Below, piece by piece: positions 44,779 to 54,379 of a stretch of DNA of 64,000 nt (position 1 is the stretch's first letter; the number at the start of each line of letters is the position of its first letter). The DNA lies in assembly GCA_024707075.1 (NCBI GenBank), contig JANQAK010000003.1:558001-622000 (forward strand). The letters are read 5' to 3'. The translations under genes and the position numbers were made by a program. The notes beneath the pieces are model-generated. The model was given only the letters and a program-made list of their open reading frames with translations, did no database searches and was not told where the DNA came from. The DNA comes from Afipia sp. (GTDB lineage: Bacteria > Pseudomonadota > Alphaproteobacteria > Rhizobiales > Xanthobacteraceae).

Positions 44779-46599
44779 ATGGCGCCTCCCCTCATCCAGT
44801 TGAAAGATATCGCGCTGACCTTCGGCGGCACGCCGCTGCTGGCCGGCGTCGAGCTTGCTGTGTCCGCCGGCGAACGCGTCTGCCTGATCGGCCGCAACGG
44901 CTCCGGCAAATCGACGCTGCTGAAAATCGTCGCGGGGCTTGTGGAAGCGGACAAGGGCAGCCGCTTCGTGCAGCCCGGCGCGACCATCCGCTACCTGCCG
45001 CAGGAACCGGATTTCGACGGCTTCAAGACCACGCTGGCCTATGTCGAAGCCGGTCTCAATCCCGGCGACGAGCCGTATGAGGCACAGTATCTGCTGGAGC
45101 AACTCGGCCTCTCCGGTACCGAGGACCCCGCCAATCTCTCAGGCGGTGAAGCGCGCCGCGCGGCGCTGGCGCGGGTGCTCGCGCCCTCGCCCGACATCCT
45201 GCTGCTGGACGAGCCGACCAACCATCTCGACCTCACCACCATCGAATGGCTGGAAGGCGAACTCGCCAGCCGCCGCAGCGCGCTGGTCATGATCAGCCAT
45301 GACCGCCGCTTCCTCTCCAATCTGTCGCGCGTCACCGTCTGGCTCGACCGCGGCCAGACCCGCCGCATCGAGAAAGGTTTCAGCGCGTTCGAGGAATGGC
45401 GCGATGAGGTGCTCGCGGAAGAAGAGCGCGACCAGCACAAGCTCGACCGCAAGATCGTCGCCGAGGAACACTGGCTGCGCTACGGCGTGTCGGGACGGCG
45501 CAAGCGCAACGTCAAGCGCCTCGGCAACCTGTTCGCGCTGCGCGATCAGCGCCGCGACTACTGCGGCACCGCCGGCAAGGCCAGCCTCGCGGCCGCCGAA
45601 GCCGAGACATCCGGCAAGCTCGTCATCGAGGCGAAGCACATCGGCAAATCCTATGGCGAGCGCAAGATCGTCGATGATTTCTCCATTCGCGTGGCGCGTG
45701 GTGACCGGATCGGCATCGTCGGACCCAACGGCGCAGGCAAGACCACGCTTATCGGCATGCTGACGGGAGCCGACGCACCCGACACCGGCACGATCCGTCT
45801 CGGCGCCAATATCGAAATGGTGACGCTCGACCAGCACCGCGAAAGCCTCGATCCGAAGTCGACGCTGGCGGATGCTCTGACCGGCGGCCGCGGCGACAGC
45901 ATCATGGTGAATGGTACGCCGAAGCACGTCATCGGCTACATGAAGGACTTTCTTTTCACCAGCGAGCAGGCCCGCACGCCGCTCGAAGTCCTGTCCGGCG
46001 GCGAACGCGGACGGCTGATGCTGGCGCGCGCTCTGGCCAAGCCATCCAACGTGCTGGTGTTGGACGAGCCGACCAACGACCTCGATCTCGAAACCCTCGA
46101 TGTGCTCGAGGAAATGCTCGGCGATTATCAGGGCACCGTCATTCTGGTCAGCCACGATCGCGATTTCCTCGACCGCGTGGTGACCTCGGTGATTGCGCCG
46201 GAAGGTAACGGCAAGTGGGCCGAATATGCCGGCGGCTACTCCGACATGCTCGCGCAGCGCGGCGCGGACCTGAAGCAACGCGCCCTCGACACTGCCGCCG
46301 CCGACAAGCCGAAGGAAAGCAAGGGTGCAGCGCCGCCAGCGCCTTCATCCGCGAAGCGCCGCCTTAACTTCAACGAGAAGCATGCGCTGGAAACCCTGCC
46401 GAAGACGATGGCGAAGCTCCAGGCCGAGATCGCCAAGCAGCAGAAACTGCTCGACGATCCGGAACTCTATGCCAGGGATCGCAAGAGGTTTGACGCCGCG
46501 TCCGCTGCAATCGCCAAGGCGCAGACCGAACTGGACGCCACCGAAGAGAAATGGCTCGAACTGGAAATGCTGCGCGAGGAAATCGAAAGCGGAGTTTAG
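44779..46599 (+). CDS. uup: ABC-F family ATPase, Uup-like
   Basis: The 606-residue protein has two ABC ATPase domains and no membrane segment. Walker A motifs are GRNGSGKST (residues 38-46) and GPNGAGKTT in the second half; signatures are LSGGEARRAALARVL and LSGGERGRLMLARAL; Walker B motifs are LLLDEPTNHLDL and LVLDEPTNDLDLETLDVL. A Uup-type C-terminal coiled coil follows (PKTMAKLQAEIAKQQKLLDD, AQTELDATEEKWLELEML). ABC-F proteins act on ribosomes; Uup also affects transposon excision and branched DNA in E. coli. The stop overlaps the convergent flavoprotein gene by four bases. Confidence 0.95.
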   Translation: MAPPLIQLKDIALTFGGTPLLAGVELAVSAGERVCLIGRNGSGKSTLLKIVAGLVEADKGSRFVQPGATIRYLPQEPDFDGFKTTLAYVEAGLNPGDEPYEAQYLLEQLGLSGTEDPANLSGGEARRAALARVLAPSPDILLLDEPTNHLDLTTIEWLEGELASRRSALVMISHDRRFLSNLSRVTVWLDRGQTRRIEKGFSAFEEWRDEVLAEEERDQHKLDRKIVAEEHWLRYGVSGRRKRNVKRLGNLFALRDQRRDYCGTAGKASLAAAEAETSGKLVIEAKHIGKSYGERKIVDDFSIRVARGDRIGIVGPNGAGKTTLIGMLTGADAPDTGTIRLGANIEMVTLDQHRESLDPKSTLADALTGGRGDSIMVNGTPKHVIGYMKDFLFTSEQARTPLEVLSGGERGRLMLARALAKPSNVLVLDEPTNDLDLETLDVLEEMLGDYQGTVILVSHDRDFLDRVVTSVIAPEGNGKWAEYAGGYSDMLAQRGADLKQRALDTAAADKPKESKGAAPPAPSSAKRRLNFNEKHALETLPKTMAKLQAEIAKQQKLLDDPELYARDRKRFDAASAAIAKAQTELDATEEKWLELEMLREEIESGV

Positions 46600-47810
46600 C
46601 GCTTCAGATATTCCAGCGCGCCTCGCCCCGCCGCAGCGCCGGTCGCGAAACAGGCCTGCAACAGGTAGCCGCCAGTCGGCGCTTCCCAATCCAGCATTTC
46701 ACCGGCGACAAACACACCCGGCAACTTGCGCAGCATGTAGTGCGCATTGACGTCGTCGAGCGAAATCCCGCCTGCCGTGGAAATCGCACGATCGAGCGAT
46801 GCCACGTCGATCAGCTTGACCGGAACGGCGTTGATGAATGCCGCCAACTGGTCCGGCGACATCGCCGACGGATAAAGCTCCAACGCGATGGTTGCCTCCT
46901 GAAGCAGGCCGACAGCAACCGGCGAAAGGCTCAACTGCTTGCGCAGGAATGTGGAAAGCGACTGCTTCTTTCTCGGCGCGCTCAGGCGCGTAACGAGATC
47001 GGCATGTGCAAGATCTGGCCTGAGCGCGATATGAAGAACAGCCTCGCCGCGCGCGAAAACCGCGTCGCGCAATGGCGCCGACAACGCATAGATCGCTCCG
47101 CCCTCGATGCCGTCGCGTGTGATCGTTGCTTCGCCGCGCACGACACTGTGGCCGAATGACAGCGCCACGCCTTTCAACGGTTCGCCTTCGAAACGCTCGC
47201 GGAACAGATCGGACCACGTCACGCGAAATCCGCTATTGGCCGGGCGCAACGGCGCGAGACTGACGCCCTTCGCGCTCAAAATATTGGTCCAGCCGCCGTC
47301 TGCACCAAGCCTCGGCCAGCTTGCACCGCCAAGCGCGATGATCGTCGCATCCGGCCTGGATGAGGTCGGGCCGCCGGGCGTCTCGAATTGCACGTCGCCC
47401 TTCGCGTTCCATCCCGTCCAGCGATGACGAAGCGCGAACTCCACACCAAGTTGGTCAAGACGTCGCAGCCACGCACGCAACAGCGGCGATGCCTTGAAGA
47501 CCTGCGGAAATACACGACCGCTTGAGCCGACGAATGTCGGCTGGCCGAGGCTGTCGCTCCATGCCCGCAATGCGTCCGGCGGAAATGCCTCGATGGCATC
47601 GCGCAGATATGGGGTCGCTTCACGATAGCGCGCAAGAAACTGATCGAGCGGCTCGTTATGGGTGAGATTGAGACCGCCGCGCCCGGCGAGCAGGAACTTG
47701 CGGCCGACCGACGGCATCCGCTCGTAGATCGTGACCTGCGCGCCGCCCTTGGCCAGAATCTCAGCCGCCATCAGCCCCGCAGGACCGGCGCCGATGACGG
47801 CAACATCCAA
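46596..47810 (-). CDS. BaiN/HI0933-like NAD(P)/FAD-dependent oxidoreductase
   Basis: The 404-residue flavoprotein starts with the dinucleotide motif VAVIGAGPAGLMAAEILA, followed by SVGRKFLLAGRGGLNLTHNE, typical of the HI0933/BaiN family, and ends GVFVAGEMLDWEAPTGGYLL (second FAD contact). The start is TTG at 47810, only five bases after the SDR stop, which implies translational coupling; the upstream frame opening is inside the SDR gene. The substrate is unknown for most members. It is the last gene of the long minus-strand acyl-CoA series and converges with uup. Confidence 0.9.
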   Translation of the reverse strand: MDVAVIGAGPAGLMAAEILAKGGAQVTIYERMPSVGRKFLLAGRGGLNLTHNEPLDQFLARYREATPYLRDAIEAFPPDALRAWSDSLGQPTFVGSSGRVFPQVFKASPLLRAWLRRLDQLGVEFALRHRWTGWNAKGDVQFETPGGPTSSRPDATIIALGGASWPRLGADGGWTNILSAKGVSLAPLRPANSGFRVTWSDLFRERFEGEPLKGVALSFGHSVVRGEATITRDGIEGGAIYALSAPLRDAVFARGEAVLHIALRPDLAHADLVTRLSAPRKKQSLSTFLRKQLSLSPVAVGLLQEATIALELYPSAMSPDQLAAFINAVPVKLIDVASLDRAISTAGGISLDDVNAHYMLRKLPGVFVAGEMLDWEAPTGGYLLQACFATGAAAGRGALEYLKR

Positions 47811-47815
47811 GGCTC

Positions 47816-48748
47816 TTAACCGCCCATCGGTGGCAGCTTGATACCCGCTGCCTTTGCGGCTTGCTCGACGTACTTGAAGGTCTGGAAGAATGCGCCGCCA
47901 AGATCGCGCGCGGTGGACATGTCGCCGATCTTCGCGAAATTTGCCGCGATGGCGTCCGGCGTCCACTGATCCTGCGGAAGGTTGAGGCCTTCGGTCTCGA
48001 CCACCTTAATGACCGCGAACGAGCCTGCGCCTGCGCCCATGATGGTGCGCGTCGGCGCATCCTCGCTGAGCAGATAAAGCACCGCAGGCGTGATCGCTTC
48101 GGGCTTCATCAGCGCAAGAATTTCGGGACCGATCAGGCCTTCGGTCATGCGCGTCGCCGCCGTCGGCGAAATCGTATTGACCTTGATGTTGGTCTTGCGG
48201 CCCTCTTCGGCGAGCACATTCATCAAGCCGACCATGCCGGCTTTCGCCGCTGCGTAATTGGCCTGGCCGAAATTGCCGAACAGGCCCGACGACGAGGTGG
48301 TGACGACGATGCGGCCATAGTTGCGCTCGCGCATGCCGTCCCACACCGCCTTGCAGCAGTTGAAGGTGCCGGTGAGATGCACGGCAATGACCTTGGCAAA
48401 ATCATCCGGCTCCATCTTGCCGAAGGACTTGTCGCGCAGGATGCCGGCATTCGCGACCATCAAATCGACGCTGCCCCATTTCGCGGTAGCCTTCGCAACC
48501 ATCTCCCGGACCTGATCGTAATTCGAGACATCCGCGCCATCGGCCATCGCCTCGCCGCCGGCCTTGCGGATTTCCTCGACGACCGCTTCCGCCGGGCTGA
48601 CCGAACCGCCGCTGCCGTCGCGCGCCGCGCCCATGTCGTTGACCACAACGCGCGCGCCGAGTTTCGCGAGTCCCAGCGCGTGCGCGCGCCCGAGGCCTGC
48701 ACCTGCGCCGGTCACGACCGCAACGCGTCCGTCGAACCTGATTGCCAT
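47816..48748 (-). CDS. SDR family oxidoreductase, MFE-2 (3R)-hydroxyacyl-CoA dehydrogenase-like
   Basis: The 310-residue protein is longer than a classical SDR and resembles the (3R)-hydroxyacyl-CoA dehydrogenase unit of peroxisomal multifunctional enzyme 2. It has RVAVVTGAGAGLGRAHALGL, the characteristic VVNDMGAARDGSGGS insert, NAGILRD, the active-site YAAAKAGMVG, and a C-terminal extension (GLNLPQDQWTPDAIAANFAK). Such enzymes oxidise 3-hydroxyacyl-CoA esters in beta-oxidation, usually with a MaoC-type hydratase, and one is encoded directly upstream. The ATG at 48748 has AAGGAATC before it; the frame is open to 48832. Confidence 0.92.
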   Translation of the reverse strand: MAIRFDGRVAVVTGAGAGLGRAHALGLAKLGARVVVNDMGAARDGSGGSVSPAEAVVEEIRKAGGEAMADGADVSNYDQVREMVAKATAKWGSVDLMVANAGILRDKSFGKMEPDDFAKVIAVHLTGTFNCCKAVWDGMRERNYGRIVVTTSSSGLFGNFGQANYAAAKAGMVGLMNVLAEEGRKTNIKVNTISPTAATRMTEGLIGPEILALMKPEAITPAVLYLLSEDAPTRTIMGAGAGSFAVIKVVETEGLNLPQDQWTPDAIAANFAKIGDMSTARDLGGAFFQTFKYVEQAAKAAGIKLPPMGG

Positions 48749-48764
48749 GATCGTGATTCCTTGA

Positions 48765-49229
48765 TTAAGCGAAGAAGTGCATGCCGAGCCAGTCCGCGAC
48801 CAGCGCGGGCTTCGGCTCGTTCTCGATCTCAAGCGTGGTTGCCGTACGGGCCAGCAATTCCTGCGGCGACTTCATCGTCACCTCGGACAGCACGAAGCGG
48901 GCGCGCACACGCTTGCCGGCGCGAACCGGGGTTAGAAACCTGATCTTGTCGAAGCCGTAGTTGATTGACATCGACGCGCCGTTCAGCGTCGGCATGGTCG
49001 CATAGGCCATCTTGGGCAGGACCGACAGCGACAGGAAGCCGTGCGCGATGGTGCCGCCAAACGGCGTTTCTCGCTTGGCACGCTCCGGATCGATGTGAAT
49101 GAACTGGAAATCTTCAGTGGCGTCGGCGAAGGCGTCGATCTGCTTCTGATCGATGGTATGCCAGTCGGAAACGCCAAGCTCGCTGCCGACGAGTTTGACA
49201 AAGTCCTCGCGGTCCATTGCAACGCCCAT
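48765..49229 (-). CDS. MaoC family (R)-specific enoyl-CoA hydratase-like protein
   Basis: The 154-residue hotdog protein has the hydratase-2-like motif ADATEDFQFIHIDPERAKRE near residues 38-57 followed by FGGTIAHGFLSLSVLPKMAY, and ends VADWLGMHFFA. It should hydrate 2-enoyl-CoA to (R)-3-hydroxyacyl-CoA, matching the MFE-2-like SDR encoded 16 bases downstream. It also resembles NodN. A GGGAGACGG ribosome-binding site supports the ATG at 49229 (MGVAMDRE). It lies inside the minus-strand series between the acyl-CoA synthetase and the SDR. Confidence 0.9.
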   Translation of the reverse strand: MGVAMDREDFVKLVGSELGVSDWHTIDQKQIDAFADATEDFQFIHIDPERAKRETPFGGTIAHGFLSLSVLPKMAYATMPTLNGASMSINYGFDKIRFLTPVRAGKRVRARFVLSEVTMKSPQELLARTATTLEIENEPKPALVADWLGMHFFA

Positions 49230-49344
49230 CAGCCGTCTCCCGTTTCGAATGCGAACTGAGAGAGGCACATTCCACAGAACAGGGTTCGGGCCAAGCAAAA
49301 AATGGGCTTGCTTCCGGCCACTCTGGCATGCAGCGCGGCTGGGT

Positions 49345-51063
49345 CTAGCGCGGACTGCTCTGCAATTCCGGAAATTCCTCTTCGCGGAATTCCCGGCCCC
49401 GCAAGGGATCCTTGCGATCGTTGTCGTGTTCGAGGCGGCGGAGCTGGACGCGGCGAATCTTGCCGGAAATCGTCTTTGGCAATTCGGTCACCAGTTCGAT
49501 CCGCCGGATGCGCTTGAATGGCGCAAGGCGCGAGTGAACGTAATGGAAGATCGACAGCGCGGTTTCGCGGGTCGGCTCGACGCCCGGCACCAGCGACACA
49601 TAGGCTTTTGGCAACGCCAGCCGGATCGGGTCCGGCGTCGGCACCACGGCGGCCTCGGCCACCGAGTCGTGCTCCAGCAGCACGCTTTCGAGTTCGAACG
49701 GGCTGATGCGGTAGTCGGACGACTTGAACACGTCGTCGGAACGGCCGACGAACGTCAGATAGCCGTCGTCGTCGAGGAACACCACGTCGCCGGTCTGGTA
49801 GACCTCGCCGTCCGCGCCCGCAGGATTGCCGTCATCACCCTGATAGCCGAGCATCAGTCCCGCCGGGCGATCGGCGCCGAGCACGAGACGCACCTCGCCC
49901 TCCTTCGCCGGATTGCCGTCCGCATCCGCCACGCGCACGGTGTAGCCGGGCAACGGACGGCCCATCGATCCGATTTTCACCGGCTGGCCGGGGGAATTGC
50001 CAGCCAGCGCCGTGGTTTCGGTCTGGCCGTAGCCGTCGCGGATCGTCAGACCCCACGCCGCCTTGACCTGATCGATCACTTCCGGATTGAGTGGCTCGCC
50101 CGCACCACAAACCTCGCGGATAGAAACTTTATAATCCGCAAGCCGCTCCTGAATGAACAGCCGCCACACCGTCGGCGGCGCGCACAATGTCGTCACGCCG
50201 CAGCGCGCGACGGTGGCGAGCAGGCCTTTCGCGTCGAAGCGCGGCTGGTTGCAGATGAAGATGGTCGCGCCTGCGTTCCACGGCGAGAAGAAGCAACTCC
50301 ATGCGTGCTTGGCCCAGCCCGGCGAGGAGATGTTCAGGTGGATGTCGCCGGGCTGAAGCCCGAGCCAGTACATCGTGGACAGTGAGCCGACCGGATAACT
50401 GCGATGGCTGTGCAGCACGAGCTTCGGCTTGGCGGTCGTGCCCGACGTGAAATAGAGCAGCATCGGATCGTCGGCGCTGGTCACGCCATCGGGCGTGAAC
50501 GTGTCCGGATAGTTTGCTGCCTCCTCGAACTTGCGCCAGCCTTGATGTTCAGACGTCGCCGCGACAACAATTTTTGTGAAGCCCGCGCCGCCCAGACCTT
50601 CGAATTTCGCCACCTGATCCTGCGTTGCCACGACCACCTTGGCCTTCCCGCGATCGAGCCGGTCCCGCAACTCCTCCGCCGTGAGCAATGTCGTGGCCGG
50701 GATCACGATGACGCCGAGCTTCATCGCTGCCAGCATGGTTTCCCACAATGGCACCACGTTGCCGAGTAACAGCAGCAGATGGTCCCCGCGCTTGAGATCG
50801 AGATCGCGCAGGAAGTTCGCCGTCTGGTTGGAGCGGCGGGACAGCGCGGCGAAGGTCAGCTTGGTTTCGGTACTGGTAGCCGCATCGACGATCCAGAGCG
50901 CGATGCGGTCACGACTTTCCGCGTTGCGGGCAAGCCCCGCATCGAACCAATCGAGCGCCCAGTTGAATTGTTTCTCGTCCGGCCAGCGGAAGTCCGCGAT
51001 GGCCTTGTCGTAGTCGATGCGATGTTTCAGCAGGAAAGTGCGCGCATCCTGGAATGTCGTCAT
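49345..51063 (-). CDS. AMP-binding acyl-CoA synthetase
   Basis: The 572-residue ligase belongs to the ANL superfamily. The phosphate loop is LLYFTSGTTAKPKLVLHSHR near residue 185, the A5 motif RDGYGQTETTAL near 340, the A7 aspartate region VYQTGDVVFLDDDGYLTFVG, and the A10 lysine region ELPKTISGKIRRVQL at the end. It activates a carboxylic acid to its CoA ester. Sequence style is that of medium/short-chain or benzoate-type ligases. Placed with isobutyrate/valine genes, it may make isobutyryl- or propionyl-CoA, but this is inferred from context only. Confidence 0.93.
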   Translation of the reverse strand: MTTFQDARTFLLKHRIDYDKAIADFRWPDEKQFNWALDWFDAGLARNAESRDRIALWIVDAATSTETKLTFAALSRRSNQTANFLRDLDLKRGDHLLLLLGNVVPLWETMLAAMKLGVIVIPATTLLTAEELRDRLDRGKAKVVVATQDQVAKFEGLGGAGFTKIVVAATSEHQGWRKFEEAANYPDTFTPDGVTSADDPMLLYFTSGTTAKPKLVLHSHRSYPVGSLSTMYWLGLQPGDIHLNISSPGWAKHAWSCFFSPWNAGATIFICNQPRFDAKGLLATVARCGVTTLCAPPTVWRLFIQERLADYKVSIREVCGAGEPLNPEVIDQVKAAWGLTIRDGYGQTETTALAGNSPGQPVKIGSMGRPLPGYTVRVADADGNPAKEGEVRLVLGADRPAGLMLGYQGDDGNPAGADGEVYQTGDVVFLDDDGYLTFVGRSDDVFKSSDYRISPFELESVLLEHDSVAEAAVVPTPDPIRLALPKAYVSLVPGVEPTRETALSIFHYVHSRLAPFKRIRRIELVTELPKTISGKIRRVQLRRLEHDNDRKDPLRGREFREEEFPELQSSPR

Positions 51064-51101
51064 GGTTTAGTCTCGTCCAAGCATCTTCGCCGCATCATCG
51101 G

Positions 51102-51206
51102 CGTCATTCTGAGGTGCGCGCATTCTTGCGCGCCTCGAAGGATGGCCACAAGCGCCACCGTCATCCTTCGAGGCTCGCCGATAACGGCTCGCACCTCAGG
51201 ATGACG
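51102..51206. repeat. REP-like pair, class 3 (CCTCGAAGG / CCTCAGGATGACG)
   Basis: CGTCATTCTGAGGTGCGCGC ... GCGCGCCTCGAAGGATGG is followed by TCATCCTTCGAGGCTCGCCG ... CGCTCGCACCTCAGGATGACG. Each half is an imperfect hairpin and the outer ends are complementary to each other. It fills most of the mmsB to acyl-CoA synthetase gap. A related half-element is at 42334-42381. Confidence 0.88.
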
Positions 51207-51215
51207 TTGCGCGCT

Positions 51216-52103
51216 TCACTTCCCTGCCAACCCGCGCACATGCTTGATGATGCCCGAGAAGTCCACGCCGCCGTGGCCGGCCTTCTCGAACGCATCATAG
51301 ATGCTCTCAGCATGGGCGCCGAGCGGCGTCGCGGCACCAGCAGCTTTCGCGGCTTCCTGCGACAGGCGCAAGTCCTTCAGCATCAAGGCCGCTGCAAAAC
51401 CCGGCTTGTATTCGTTGTTGGCGGGCGACGCCGGAACGGGACCCGGCACCGGACAATATGTGGTCAGCGACCAGCACTGACCCGACGATGTGGATGCCAC
51501 GTCGAACAGCGCCTGATGCGACAGGCCGAGTTTCTCGCCGAGCGCGAAGGCTTCCGACACGCCGATCATCGAAATGCCAAGGATCATGTTGTTGCAGATT
51601 TTCGCAGCCTGTCCCGCGCCCGCCTTGCCGCAATGCACGACCTTCTTGCCCATATTTTCGAGAACGGGCTTCGCCGCAGCGAAGGCGAAATCCTCGCCGC
51701 CGCACATGAATGTCAGCGTGGCCCCCTTCGCGCCGCCGGTGCCGCCGGAGACCGGCGCGTCGATCGACGGCAGGTTGTGTTCCGTCGCGTGCGCATGCGC
51801 GAGGCGCGCGCTTTCCACGTCGATGGTGGAACAATCGATCATCAGCGCGGTCTTGCCGACCGACGGGATGACCTCTTTCCACACGCTGAGAACGTGCTTG
51901 CCCGCCGGCAGCATGGTGATGACGATCTCCGCGCCCTTAACGGCGTCGGCCGCTGTCGCGGCGATGCCGACGCCATCGGCCTTGGCGGCATCTTTCGACG
52001 CCTGCACCAGATCGAAACCCTGCACTTTGTGTCCGGCCTTAACGAGGTTGGCCGCCATGGGGCCGCCCATGTTGCCTAGACCGATGAATGCGATGTTTGC
52101 CAT
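51216..52103 (-). CDS. mmsB: 3-hydroxyisobutyrate dehydrogenase
   Basis: MmsB oxidises 3-hydroxyisobutyrate to methylmalonate semialdehyde in valine breakdown. The 295-residue protein has the dinucleotide fold IAFIGLGNMGGPMAANLVKA at the N-terminus, the family signature DAPVSGGTGGAKGATLTFMC near residues 115-135, and the catalytic lysine region GAGQAAKICNNMILGISMIG. The C-terminal KDLRLSQEAAKAAGAATPLG is also typical. It lies between the acyl-CoA hydrolase and the acyl-CoA synthetase genes in the valine series. Confidence 0.96.
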   Translation of the reverse strand: MANIAFIGLGNMGGPMAANLVKAGHKVQGFDLVQASKDAAKADGVGIAATAADAVKGAEIVITMLPAGKHVLSVWKEVIPSVGKTALMIDCSTIDVESARLAHAHATEHNLPSIDAPVSGGTGGAKGATLTFMCGGEDFAFAAAKPVLENMGKKVVHCGKAGAGQAAKICNNMILGISMIGVSEAFALGEKLGLSHQALFDVASTSSGQCWSLTTYCPVPGPVPASPANNEYKPGFAAALMLKDLRLSQEAAKAAGAATPLGAHAESIYDAFEKAGHGGVDFSGIIKHVRGLAGK

Positions 52104-52135
52104 GTCCTGCCCTCGTTATTGTTGTTTCGGAATAC

Positions 52136-53224
52136 TCAGTCTGGAAAGACCAGCTTGTATTTGCCGTTCGGCGCGAAATACCTCTCGACGATGTCCGGCG
52201 TGACATCCTCGATCCGTTCCGGCGCCCATTTCGGATTGCGATCCTTGTCGATGATCGCCGCGCGAACGCCTTCGACAAACTCTGCACTGGTGAAAACGGT
52301 CAGCGCCGAATTGTATTCGCGAATGAGACATTCCTTGAGCGACTTGGAATTGCGCGCGCGGCGAATCAGTTCCAGCGTCACCTTGAGCGCGGTCGGGGAT
52401 TTTTCGAATAGGGCTTTCAACGTCGCCAGCGCAAACTCCGAGCCATCCTGCTTCAGCGCCGCCACGATCGCTTCCATCGTGTCATGCGCGAAGGCCCGAT
52501 CGATGAGATCGCGGTGGAGTGCAATCGGCGGCTGGATATTGGTGGTCGCAAAGTGTGCCAGGATTCCGCGGATGTCCTTGTCCGTCGCCTGCAACGGCGC
52601 ATTGGCCAGTGCATCGCGAACCGCGGGCCAGTCGCGCGATACGATCAGTACATCCGCAGCACCGGAATAAACCGCGTCCGCGCCGCTCATCGCCAGCCCT
52701 GTCAGCCCGAAATAAGTCCCGATCTCTCCGGGCGCGCGCGACAGCAGCCAGGTTCCTCCAACATCCGGAAAAAAGCCAAGACCGACTTCCGGCATCGCCA
52801 GCTTGGTCTTTTCGGTCACAATGCGATGTGCGCCATGGGCCGACACTCCGACGCCGCCGCCCATGACGAGACCGTCCATGTAGGCGACATAAGGCTTTGG
52901 GAATTCCGGGATGCGCGCGTTCAGGATATACTCCTCGCGCCAGAACACCGGCCCGAGATCGCCGCCGGCTTTGGCGCTCTCATAAAGCCCGCGAATATCG
53001 CCGCCAGCGCACAGTCCACGATCGCCTGCGCCTTCCAGCAACACCAGCGACACGCCGGGATCGGCCTCGAAGGAATCGAGTGCCGCCACAATGCCGCGCG
53101 TCATCTCCAGCGTCAGCGCATTAATCGTCTTGGGACGATTGAGCCGTATGATCCCGGCTGCGCCATCGCGGCAGACTATCAGCTCTTTATCAGTCACACC
53201 CGCCACCGCCGCACGCACGCTCAC
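52136..53224 (-). CDS. 3-hydroxyisobutyryl-CoA hydrolase (crotonase superfamily)
   Basis: The 362-residue protein is longer than a normal crotonase and has the HIBCH features: GIIRLNRPKTINALTLEM, LEGAGDRGLCAGGDIRGLYE, the oxyanion loop GLVMGGGVGVSAHGAHRIVT, and LAMPEVGLGFFPDVGGTWLL. A C-terminal extension contains FVEGVRAAIIDKDRNPKWAP. It releases 3-hydroxyisobutyrate from its CoA ester, the step before MmsB. The start is GTG at 53224 directly after the TGA of the dehydrogenase gene (53225-53227); a second GTG at 53197 gives a more usual length. Tight coupling within the operon is evident. Confidence 0.93.
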   Translation of the reverse strand: MSVRAAVAGVTDKELIVCRDGAAGIIRLNRPKTINALTLEMTRGIVAALDSFEADPGVSLVLLEGAGDRGLCAGGDIRGLYESAKAGGDLGPVFWREEYILNARIPEFPKPYVAYMDGLVMGGGVGVSAHGAHRIVTEKTKLAMPEVGLGFFPDVGGTWLLSRAPGEIGTYFGLTGLAMSGADAVYSGAADVLIVSRDWPAVRDALANAPLQATDKDIRGILAHFATTNIQPPIALHRDLIDRAFAHDTMEAIVAALKQDGSEFALATLKALFEKSPTALKVTLELIRRARNSKSLKECLIREYNSALTVFTSAEFVEGVRAAIIDKDRNPKWAPERIEDVTPDIVERYFAPNGKYKLVFPD

Positions 53225-54370
53225 TCACCGCGCGCCTTCGATCAACTTGCGCGCGATAATCACACGCATGATCTCGTTGGTTCCTTCAAGGATTTGATGC
53301 ACGCGCAAATCTCTTACAATCTTCTCGATGCCGTATTCGGACAGGTAGCCGTAGCCACCATGCAGTTGCAGCGCCTGATTGGCAACCTCGAAGCCCGCAT
53401 CGGTGCCAAAGCGCTTGGCCATCGCGCACAACATCGTGGCATCCGGGTCCCTGCGGTCGAGCGCCGCGGCGGCACGCCAGAGGAAGGTGCGTGCGGCTTC
53501 CAGTCCCGTCGCCATGTCGGCGAGGCGGAACTGCAATGCCTGGAATTCATCGAGCCGTTTGCCGAACGCCTTGCGCTCTTTCACGTAGGCCAGCGACTTG
53601 TCGAGCGCCGACTGCGCACCGCCGAGCGAACAGGCCGCGATGTTGAGCCGCCCGCCGTCGAGGCCGGCCATCGCGATCTTGAAGCCGATGCCCTCGTCGC
53701 CGAGCCGGTTGGCGACTGGTATACGCGCATTCTCGAAAATCACCGCGCGCGTCGGTTGCGCGTTCCAGCCCATCTTGCGCTCGTTGGCGCCGAACGACAC
53801 GCCCGGCGTATCGCCCTCGATCACCAGCGTGGAAATGCCGCCTGCCCCGTCGCTGCCGGTACGCACCATCGCGACGTAAAGGTCGCTCGTGCCCGCGCCG
53901 GAGATGAACTGCTTCTGGCCATTGAGAATGTAATGATCGCCGTCGCGCACCGCGCGGGTGCTGAGCGCCGCCGCGTCCGAGCCAGCGCCCGGCTCGGTAA
54001 GAGCGTAACTCGCCAGCAGTTCCATGGTGCAAAGCCGGGGCAGCCATTTCTGCCGCTGCGCATTCGAACCATAGGCATCGATCATCCACGAGGCCATGTT
54101 ATGGATCGAGATGAACGCCGACACGGTCGGACATCCGGTCGCCAGCGCCTCGAAGATCAGTGCCGCATCGAACCGCGTCAGTGCCGACCCGCCGACGTCG
54201 TCACGGATATAGATGCCGCCGATGCCGAGCGCCGCCGCCTCTCGCATCACGTCGACAGGAAAGAACTTTTCCTCGTCCCATTTCAGCGCAAAAGGCGCGA
54301 TCTTCTCGGCGGCGAATTCACGCGCCATGTCGCGAACCGCGATCTGATCCTCGGTCAGGGCGAATTGCAT
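53225..54370 (-). CDS. Acyl-CoA dehydrogenase, probable isobutyryl-CoA dehydrogenase
   Basis: The 381-residue flavoprotein has the acyl-CoA dehydrogenase signatures YALTEPGAGSDAAALSTRAV near residue 125, QFRLADMATGLEAARTFLWR, QLHGGYGYLSEYGIEKIVRD and RVHQILEGTNEIMRVIIARK at the end, which carries the conserved EGTN FAD-contact motif. Its position between mmsA and the 3-hydroxyisobutyryl-CoA hydrolase gene points to isobutyryl-CoA oxidation to methacrylyl-CoA; other short branched acyl-CoAs are possible. The ATG at 54370 follows an upstream palindromic repeat ending ten bases away. Confidence 0.93.
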   Translation of the reverse strand: MQFALTEDQIAVRDMAREFAAEKIAPFALKWDEEKFFPVDVMREAAALGIGGIYIRDDVGGSALTRFDAALIFEALATGCPTVSAFISIHNMASWMIDAYGSNAQRQKWLPRLCTMELLASYALTEPGAGSDAAALSTRAVRDGDHYILNGQKQFISGAGTSDLYVAMVRTGSDGAGGISTLVIEGDTPGVSFGANERKMGWNAQPTRAVIFENARIPVANRLGDEGIGFKIAMAGLDGGRLNIAACSLGGAQSALDKSLAYVKERKAFGKRLDEFQALQFRLADMATGLEAARTFLWRAAAALDRRDPDATMLCAMAKRFGTDAGFEVANQALQLHGGYGYLSEYGIEKIVRDLRVHQILEGTNEIMRVIIARKLIEGAR

Positions 54371-54379
54371 GGCACGCTC